Shown: positions 7,300-11,783 of the stretch, piece after piece | How positions within the stretch are numbered: position 1 is the first letter of the stretch | Layout: each line of letters opens with the position of its first letter | Assembly (NCBI GenBank): GCA_030151665.1 | Contig: JASLDB010000037.1 | Location: 1-11,783 of the forward strand | Length of the DNA: 11,783 nt | Direction of reading: 5' to 3' | Source of the DNA: Neisseriaceae bacterium | Lineage (GTDB): Bacteria; Pseudomonadota; Gammaproteobacteria; Burkholderiales; Neisseriaceae | Translations under genes and position numbers: made by a program | Notes under the pieces: model-generated | Databases searched by the model: none | Seen by the model: only the letters and a program-made list of their open reading frames with translations | What the model was told of the DNA's origin: nothing

Positions 7300-7330
7300 T
7301 TGACAAGCCAGTCATTTTTTCCGATATGAT
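7300..7330 (+). promoter_or_regulatory. Candidate promoter of the BenE-family transporter
   Basis: A perfect TTGACA (7300-7305) is followed after 19 bp by TATGAT (7325-7330, five of six to the -10 consensus). The spacer is longer than the optimal 17, which suggests a weak or activator-dependent promoter. TGAC/GTCA half-sites flank the -35 (7260-7263, 7271-7274, 7301-7304, 7311-7314) and might bind a regulator. Predicted start is near 7337, giving a leader of about 150 nt. Confidence 0.5.
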
Positions 7331-7336
7331 TAAGGC

Positions 7337-7372
7337 GCTTAAACTGCAGCCAATGTGGGCTCATTGTTAAGC
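7337..7372 (+). other. 5'-terminal stem-loop in the transporter leader
   Basis: GCTTAA (7337-7342) pairs with TTAAGC (7367-7372), and an internal AGCC (7348-7351) pairs with GGCT (7358-7361) around a 6-nt loop. The structure would sit at the very 5' end of the predicted transcript. It matches no riboswitch class that I recognise and may simply protect the mRNA. Confidence 0.35.
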
Positions 7373-7485
7373 ATTCATAGCATCCCAAGGGATAGAATTT
7401 TGGTTGATCAATAAAATAAAATTGATACCAGGCACTGTAATCAATAAAAAATCACATACTACACATAGGAAAGTAACGGTTTTAC

Positions 7486-8661
7486 ATGAATATTCGGATT
7501 GGAAAATACCAGTATCCACTGGAAATAACACACATTACCACGGCCATTGTGGCAATGATTGTGTCTTATGGCAGCTCTGCTGTTATTGTTTTTCAGGCAG
7601 CAACGGCCTTGGGGGCAACAGATCAAGAGATTAATTCTTGGTTAACTTCTTTGGCCTTGGCATGTGGTTTGGGAACCATTATTTTGTCATTGGTGTTTCG
7701 CAATCCGATTTTGATTGCTTGGTCTACCCCAGGGGCGGTGTTGATTGCAACCACACAAAACATCCCCATGGCTGACGCAGTGGGGGCATTTATTGTCAGT
7801 GCTTTATTTATGACGATTTTGGGTGTGACAGGGGTTTTTGCCAAATTGGTTAAGTGGATACCACCGACCATTGCCAGTGCCATGTTGGCCGGTATCTTAT
7901 TGCGCTTTGGGACCAATATTTTTAATGCGATGAATACTGAAATGACGATGGTGGGTCTAATGTTGGTCGCTTATTTATTAAGTAAGATTCGTTTGCCACG
8001 GTATAGCATTATGCTAATGTTATTTTTGGGCTTCACTTATGCTTTTGCCACGGGTAAATTGAATTTGAGTGAGGTGCATTGGGTTGCACCCCAACTCACT
8101 TGGCTATCCCCCCATTTTACGTTTAGCAGCATCATGAGTGTGGGCATGCCGTTATTTTTAATTACCTTGGCAACCCAGCAAATCCCAGGAATATCAGTCT
8201 TGCGAGCTTACCATTATCAAACACCAGCTTCGCCTTTGATTGCAACCACAGGATTTATTACCCTGTTATTGGCGCCATTTGGGGCATTTATGACCAATTT
8301 AGCCGCCATTAGTGCATCGGTTTGTATGGGAGAAGATGTTGATAAAGATCCTCGTAATCGATTTATGGCAACGGTTTGGTCAGGTTGTTTTTATTTGGTT
8401 TTGGCAGTCTTGGGTGGTGTGGTGGTGGCTTTATTTGCAGCCTTTCCACAAGAATTATTATTGGCAACAGCAGGCATTGCCATATTAGGGACACTCAGCA
8501 GTAACTTGTCTGTGGCGATGGATGACAGTTATACCCGAGAAGCATCTTTGGTTACCATGTTGGCATCTGCATCGGGATTGTCTTTTTTGGGTATTGGCGG
8601 GGCATTTTGGGGCTTGATTATGGGTATGATTTTGTATAATTTAACCAAAAAACGCCATTAA
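7486..8661 (+). CDS. BenE-family membrane transporter (putative benzoate/aromatic acid:proton symporter)
   Basis: This 391-residue, highly hydrophobic inner-membrane protein has roughly 10-12 membrane segments. The BenE family is assigned from the N-terminal PLEITHITTAIVAMIVSYGS stretch (11-30), the AWSTPGAVLIAT motif (79-90), GAFMTNLAAISASVC (266-280) followed by the charged loop EDVDKDPRNRFMA (283-295), and ILGTLSSNLSVAM (333-345). The length fits the family (about 390-400). Family members are annotated as benzoate:H+ symporters but most are untested, and no ben or cat catabolic genes are nearby, so the substrate is open. An in-frame stop lies just upstream, so the ATG at 7486 is the earliest possible start. 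Its AGGA (7468-7471) is about 14 bases away, too far for a good ribosome-binding site. It is divergent from potG with its own candidate promoter and long leader. No terminator hairpin follows. Confidence 0.85.
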   Translation: MNIRIGKYQYPLEITHITTAIVAMIVSYGSSAVIVFQAATALGATDQEINSWLTSLALACGLGTIILSLVFRNPILIAWSTPGAVLIATTQNIPMADAVGAFIVSALFMTILGVTGVFAKLVKWIPPTIASAMLAGILLRFGTNIFNAMNTEMTMVGLMLVAYLLSKIRLPRYSIMLMLFLGFTYAFATGKLNLSEVHWVAPQLTWLSPHFTFSSIMSVGMPLFLITLATQQIPGISVLRAYHYQTPASPLIATTGFITLLLAPFGAFMTNLAAISASVCMGEDVDKDPRNRFMATVWSGCFYLVLAVLGGVVVALFAAFPQELLLATAGIAILGTLSSNLSVAMDDSYTREASLVTMLASASGLSFLGIGGAFWGLIMGMILYNLTKKRH

Positions 8662-8676
8662 TTCAGTCTTTCGTGA

Positions 8677-8705
8677 TTGCAATTTCACCATTTTGGCCTT
8701 ATTTT
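8677..8705 (+). promoter_or_regulatory. Weak candidate promoter for lemA operon
   Basis: TTGCAA (8677-8682) and TATTTT (8700-8705) are 17 bp apart, each matching four of six consensus bases. No terminator separates the upstream transporter from lemA, so read-through from it is also possible. Confidence 0.25.
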
Positions 8706-8748
8706 GATTGTTTATCGTCATGAAACTGTCTAGTAATGGCTAAAATGG
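8688..8748 (+). repeat. 11-bp inverted repeat whose right arm covers the lemA ribosome-binding site
   Basis: CCATTTTGGCC (8688-8698) can pair with GGCTAAAATGG (8738-8748) over 11 positions with one G-U wobble, enclosing a 39-nt loop. The right arm includes the GG of the lemA Shine-Dalgarno (GGAG, 8747-8750). If transcribed, it could mask translation initiation; alternatively it is a DNA-binding site. Confidence 0.45.
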
Positions 8749-8755
8749 AGTGCTT

Positions 8756-9337
8756 ATGTTCAAAAAATGGGTAATGCCTTGGTTGTTAATCTTAAGTTTA
8801 ACGGGTTGTGGTTACAACACTTTGCAAAAAGAAGATGAAGCCGCCAATGCTGCTTGGTCTAATGTGTTAAATCAATATCAGCGCCGTGCCGATTTAATCC
8901 CCAATTTGGTGGCAACCGTACAAGGCTATGCCAAACATGAACAGCAAGTTTTAACTGATGTGACCAATGCTCGATCGAAAGTGGGCACGACACAGTTAAA
9001 TACCGATGATTTAAATGACGAAGCCAAAATCAAGGCATTTAACCAAGCTCAAGGTGAATTATCAGGTGCCTTATCTCGCCTTTTAGTGGTGTCTGAAAAT
9101 TACCCAGATTTAAAAGCAGACGCCAATTTTCGCGATTTACAAGCGCAATTAGAAGGCACAGAAAATCGTATTAGCCTAGAGCGGAATCGTTATATCCAAG
9201 CCGTACAACAATACAATACCACTGTACGCAGCTTTCCCAGTAACCTCACAGCAAAAATAACGGGCATGAAAGTTCGTCCTAATTTTAGTGTGGAAAATGA
9301 GAGTGCGATCCAAGCAGCACCCAAGGTTTCATTTTAA
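8756..9337 (+). CDS. lemA: LemA family lipoprotein
   Basis: This 193-residue envelope protein starts with a lipoprotein signal: a short basic N-terminus, a hydrophobic core and the lipobox LTGC with the acylated cysteine at residue 18. The mature part is almost entirely helical and matches LemA: GYNTLQKEDEAANAAWSNVLNQYQRRADLIPNLVATVQGYA near the lipobox, and ENRISLERNRYIQAVQQYNTTVRSFPSNL further on. Coiled-coil-like helices are typical; the molecular function of the family is not established. A GTG six bases upstream (8750) is in frame, but GGAG (8747-8750) sits five bases before the ATG at 8756, so ATG is chosen. The stop codon directly abuts the next start, indicating an operon with the TPM-domain gene. 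Confidence 0.9.
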   Translation: MFKKWVMPWLLILSLTGCGYNTLQKEDEAANAAWSNVLNQYQRRADLIPNLVATVQGYAKHEQQVLTDVTNARSKVGTTQLNTDDLNDEAKIKAFNQAQGELSGALSRLLVVSENYPDLKADANFRDLQAQLEGTENRISLERNRYIQAVQQYNTTVRSFPSNLTAKITGMKVRPNFSVENESAIQAAPKVSF

Positions 9338-10207
9338 ATGACTGTGCCTAGCATCAAGCTTTATAAGCTAACATGGCTTTGGCTATTGTTTTTGGTCATG
9401 ATGCCACTTGGGCAAGTTAGTTTGGCACAGCAACTGATTGCTGTGCCCACTTTGAATGCGCTGGTCATGGATACGGCAAGCATGATGAGTGAATCAGCCC
9501 GAAGTCAATTGGATCAACAATTGCGGCAATACTATCAAGATACGGGCAGTCAAATCGTGGTATTGACTGTGGTGACGACAGCGGGTGAATCCACATTTGA
9601 TTATGGTGCTCGGGTGATGGAAAGCTGGCGTTTGGGTCGAAAAGGTGTGGATGATGGTGTGTTACTTTTGATTGCTCGAGACGATAGGCGCATGCAATTA
9701 TTGGTTGGTCGTGGTTTAGAAGGTGCGATTCCTGATGTCTATGCACGCCGTATTTTGGACGATATTGTGACCCCAGCTTTTCAAAAGCAAGACATAGATG
9801 CCGGCATTGTTAATGCAGTGGCACAAATTGAAAAGCTAATTGCTGGAGAGAATTTACCAGCATCGGTAACACAGCAAGACAGTAGCAATGGCATTGAAGC
9901 ATTGGGGATGATTACGACGTTTGTGTGGATGTTGTCGCTGTTGATTCGCGCTATTTTTGGCAAAACGATTGCTGCCATATTGGGTGCTGGCATGGGTTTT
10001 TTGGCATCTTTTTGGTTTGGAATGGGGTTTTTTAGCGGCCTGGTAGTGGCTTTGATTTTGTTTGTATTGATTCTCAGTGGCTTTATGCCCATTGGGGGTG
10101 GGCGTGGCGGCTCCTCTGGTGGCGGGGGATTTAATGGTAGTAGCGGTGGTGGATTCAGTGGCGGAGGTGGCAGTTTTGGTGGTGGTGGTGCGTCAGGTCG
10201 TTGGTAA
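9338..10207 (+). CDS. Secreted/membrane-anchored TPM domain protein (YgcG-like)
   Basis: This 289-residue protein has a signal peptide with likely cleavage after SLA (residue 30, before QQL) and a periplasmic TPM domain (about 38-168). The TPM domain contains VMDTASMMSESARSQLD, SQIVVLTV, WRLGRKGVDDGVLLLIARDDRRMQLLVGRGLEG and the PDVYARRILDDIV helix. Two or three hydrophobic segments follow (about 189-206, 209-226 and 229-250), then a glycine/serine-rich tail (253-289) ending GGGGASGRW, a usual ending for this family as I recall it. TPM domains have been linked to phosphatase activity and to photosystem II repair in plants, but bacterial members are mostly uncharacterised. The ATG immediately follows the lemA stop with no gap, and AAGG in the lemA end is the only ribosome-binding candidate, so translation is probably coupled. 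LemA and TPM genes are commonly neighbours. Confidence 0.88.
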   Translation: MTVPSIKLYKLTWLWLLFLVMMPLGQVSLAQQLIAVPTLNALVMDTASMMSESARSQLDQQLRQYYQDTGSQIVVLTVVTTAGESTFDYGARVMESWRLGRKGVDDGVLLLIARDDRRMQLLVGRGLEGAIPDVYARRILDDIVTPAFQKQDIDAGIVNAVAQIEKLIAGENLPASVTQQDSSNGIEALGMITTFVWMLSLLIRAIFGKTIAAILGAGMGFLASFWFGMGFFSGLVVALILFVLILSGFMPIGGGRGGSSGGGGFNGSSGGGFSGGGGSFGGGGASGRW

Positions 10208-10225
10208 GCAATAGGATACAATAAT

Positions 10226-11536
10226 ATGGATAAAGCAATGCAGCAAATAAAGGCCAAACGGCAATTATTAAAAGCCAAAACATGGGCCATGGGGCTTTTT
10301 TTGGTGGCTTTGGTCTTGTTTGTGCTGTCTAATCTATTGTTGGAACAACATGTGATATGGCCTTATGTGAAAGCCTTTGCAGAAGCGGCTATGGTGGGGG
10401 CAATAGCAGATTGGTTCGCTGTGGTGGCATTGTTTCGCCATCCCATGGGTCTGCCTATTCCCCACACTGCTATTTTACCCAAAAATCAAAATCGCATTGC
10501 AGAGCAACTGGGCAGCTTCATTGAGCACAATTTCTTGCAAGCCTCTGCGATTGCCAAAAGAATACTGAACATAGCGCCAAGCCAAAAAGCATTGTCTTGG
10601 TTGCAAAAAGATCAGCAACAGCAAAAAGTGGCAGGCATGGTGGCGCAGCAAGTGCCAATGTTGCTGCGAACAATCGAGCCTAAGCAAATGGCAGAATTTG
10701 TGACGGGTTTATTGGCCAAACAATACAGTGGTAAGAGTTTGGCGATTAGTGTCAGTAAGTTATTGCATTTATTGAGTAAAGAGCAGTATCAACAAGTTTT
10801 TTTAGTGGCTATTTTAAAACAAATCCGCACGTGGTTGGCACATGAAGAGACCCGATTGCAGTTAGAGGCGAGCATTACCGATTGGGCGGCGAGAATTGAA
10901 GGCAATAATCCCAGTCGTTGGGATAAGCTATTGGCTGTGTTCAAAGGCAGTGCCATGGATGTTGTGGATGGTTGGTTGGCCAAAAAAGTTTTGGATTGGG
11001 CTGATGGCTATTTGGTCGAGGTATTGGACAATCCTGAGCACAGTATGCGCAAGAATGTTGATAGGCAAATTGAACACATGGTGCATCGCTTGAAGTATTC
11101 ACCAGTTTGGCACAAGCGCTTGGATACGATTAAAAATCAAATCAGCCAGTCTGATGAAGTTGAACAAATGTTAGCCAAGTTGTGGCAAAGTTTGCTGTTG
11201 TGGAGTGAGAAAGACAGTGTCGCATCTGATTCTGTTTTGCAATTGCAGATTGAAAAAATCTTGACACACATTGTGGAAAAAGCCATTGCCAAGCCAGAAG
11301 TCTTGCGAGCTTGGGATGTTAAATTGGCGATATTAACCAAAGAGTGGGTCAATGAATACAAACACCATGCCAGTCTTTTTGTGACCGATAAAGTCAAGGC
11401 TTGGGACAGTCAAGCTTTGGTGGAAAAGTTAGAACTCAGTGTGGGCAAGGATTTGCAGTTTATTCGCATCAATGGCACCTTGGTCGGTGGTCTGGTGGGC
11501 TTGATTATTCACATGGTGTCGCAGCTTTTGTTTTAA
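10226..11536 (+). CDS. DUF445 family inner-membrane protein (YjiN-like)
   Basis: This 436-residue protein has a membrane segment near the N-terminus (about 21-40) and another at the extreme C-terminus (about 415-435), with a long, mostly helical, charged region between. The DUF445 signature is EAAMVGAIADWFAVVALFRHPMGLPIPHTAILPKNQNRIAEQLGSFIEHNFL (from about residue 53). The C-terminal INGTLVGGLVGLIIH also fits. Length is similar to E. coli YjiN. The family's biochemical function is unknown. The start is supported by AGGA (10213-10216), nine bases upstream of ATG, and the gap from the TPM gene is 18 bp, so it is probably the third gene of the lemA operon. It ends 10 bp from a convergent gene. 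Confidence 0.88.
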   Translation: MDKAMQQIKAKRQLLKAKTWAMGLFLVALVLFVLSNLLLEQHVIWPYVKAFAEAAMVGAIADWFAVVALFRHPMGLPIPHTAILPKNQNRIAEQLGSFIEHNFLQASAIAKRILNIAPSQKALSWLQKDQQQQKVAGMVAQQVPMLLRTIEPKQMAEFVTGLLAKQYSGKSLAISVSKLLHLLSKEQYQQVFLVAILKQIRTWLAHEETRLQLEASITDWAARIEGNNPSRWDKLLAVFKGSAMDVVDGWLAKKVLDWADGYLVEVLDNPEHSMRKNVDRQIEHMVHRLKYSPVWHKRLDTIKNQISQSDEVEQMLAKLWQSLLLWSEKDSVASDSVLQLQIEKILTHIVEKAIAKPEVLRAWDVKLAILTKEWVNEYKHHASLFVTDKVKAWDSQALVEKLELSVGKDLQFIRINGTLVGGLVGLIIHMVSQLLF

Positions 11537-11546
11537 TCCACTTTAA

Positions 11547-11783
11547 TTAACGCATTAAACTGGGGCTTAATGTGGCTTTTAATTTGCTATTAATCTTGCC
11601 TGTTTGGGGGTTAAGCTTAACATCAAACCAATAAAATGCGGCTCGCTTAACCGATAACAATGGCGCTTTTGCCAAAGTTTGGCTAGTCAAAAGGTGAGAA
11701 CAAATCTGCCCCAACCAAGGTTGATGCACAACACAGAGTAAAGGTCGGCTAAATTGACCATACAAAAAAGGCAAAACCAACTC
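11547..11783 (-). CDS. sixA: C-terminal part of a probable SixA-type phosphohistidine phosphatase (truncated by window edge)
   Basis: About 79 C-terminal residues are visible; the reading frame stays open to the last base of the window, so the N-terminus with the RHG motif lies outside. The segment LLCVVHQPWLGQICSHLL resembles the second conserved histidine region of histidine phosphatases (usually VGHxP; here VVHQP), and SVKRAAFYWFDVKL resembles the lysine/tryptophan-rich strand of proteobacterial SixA proteins. SixA dephosphorylates histidine phosphotransfer domains such as ArcB or PTS-Ntr components. The assignment rests on a fragment. The gene converges on the DUF445 gene with a 10-bp gap and no visible terminator hairpin. 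Confidence 0.6.
   Translation of the reverse strand, partial: ELVLPFLYGQFSRPLLCVVHQPWLGQICSHLLTSQTLAKAPLLSVKRAAFYWFDVKLNPQTGKINSKLKATLSPSLMR

Larger units (their letters stand above)
6858..7485. other. AT-rich divergent intergenic region between potG and the BenE-family gene
   Basis: This 628-bp gap is much more AT-rich than its flanks. It holds the potG leader and promoter at the left and the transporter promoter and leader at the right. In the middle (about 7020-7290) I see no convincing gene: the longest readable plus-strand frame I checked there is 35 codons (6989-7096) without a proper ribosome-binding site. There are short inverted repeats, including ACATTAA at 7123-7129 with TTAATGT at 7142-7148. 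I recognise no known RNA, mobile element end or attachment site. It may be a regulatory region, a decayed gene, or contain an unrecognised small RNA. Confidence 0.6.

Noticed and set aside
7300..7320. TGAC-loop-GTCA followed by six T residues as an intrinsic terminator
   Set aside because: The stem is only 4 bp and coincides with a perfect -35 hexamer, so a promoter reading is better.
7407..7449. IHF binding site at the ATCAAT elements
   Set aside because: Only the WATCAA-like half is present; the TTR part of the consensus is missing at the right spacing.
9781..10290. A 169-codon proline-rich minus-strand frame opposite the TPM and DUF445 gene junction
   Set aside because: It is the antisense of the glycine-rich tail (GGN read as NCC proline codons) and spans two well-supported plus-strand genes.
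1..11783. Mobile element, CRISPR array, tRNA or Neisseria-type DNA uptake sequence (GCCGTCTGAA)
   Set aside because: None was noticed on reading either strand; a systematic search was not possible.

Overview
The window is one contiguous stretch of a moderately AT-rich bacterial chromosome. It is very probably from a Gram-negative proteobacterium (beta or gamma). The PotG/PotH/PotI and PuuB proteins closely resemble their enterobacterial counterparts, there is a LemA lipoprotein with a classic lipobox, and a partial SixA-type phosphatase lies at the right edge. I cannot name the genus. I noticed no transposase, integrase, CRISPR array, tRNA or rRNA, so this looks like ordinary chromosome rather than an island.

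Layout: everything left of about 6.88 kb is on the minus strand and everything from 7.49 to 11.54 kb is on the plus strand. The two halves diverge from a 628-bp AT-rich intergenic region (6858-7485). Reading outward on the minus strand come potG-potH-potI (putrescine/polyamine ABC importer ATPase and two permeases), a strong intrinsic terminator, puuB (gamma-glutamylputrescine oxidase family), a LysR-type regulator with its own terminator, then a separate two-gene unit of a DUF2288 protein and a nitronate monooxygenase. On the plus strand come a BenE-family transporter with a roughly 150-nt leader, then lemA, a secreted TPM-domain (YgcG-like) protein and a DUF445 membrane protein that read as one operon. 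At the right edge a convergent minus-strand gene, probably sixA, is cut by the window end.

How the genes fit together: the left block couples polyamine uptake to FAD-dependent oxidation of (glutamyl)putrescine, with a co-directional LysR regulator as a plausible controller. It lacks a periplasmic binding protein (potF) and the ligase puuA, which must be elsewhere or replaced. The LemA/TPM/DUF445 block looks like a membrane-envelope module of unknown biochemical function. Several start codons were reassigned from Shine-Dalgarno evidence (potG, puuB, lemA). Promoters, terminators and inverted repeats were read by eye and are predictions.
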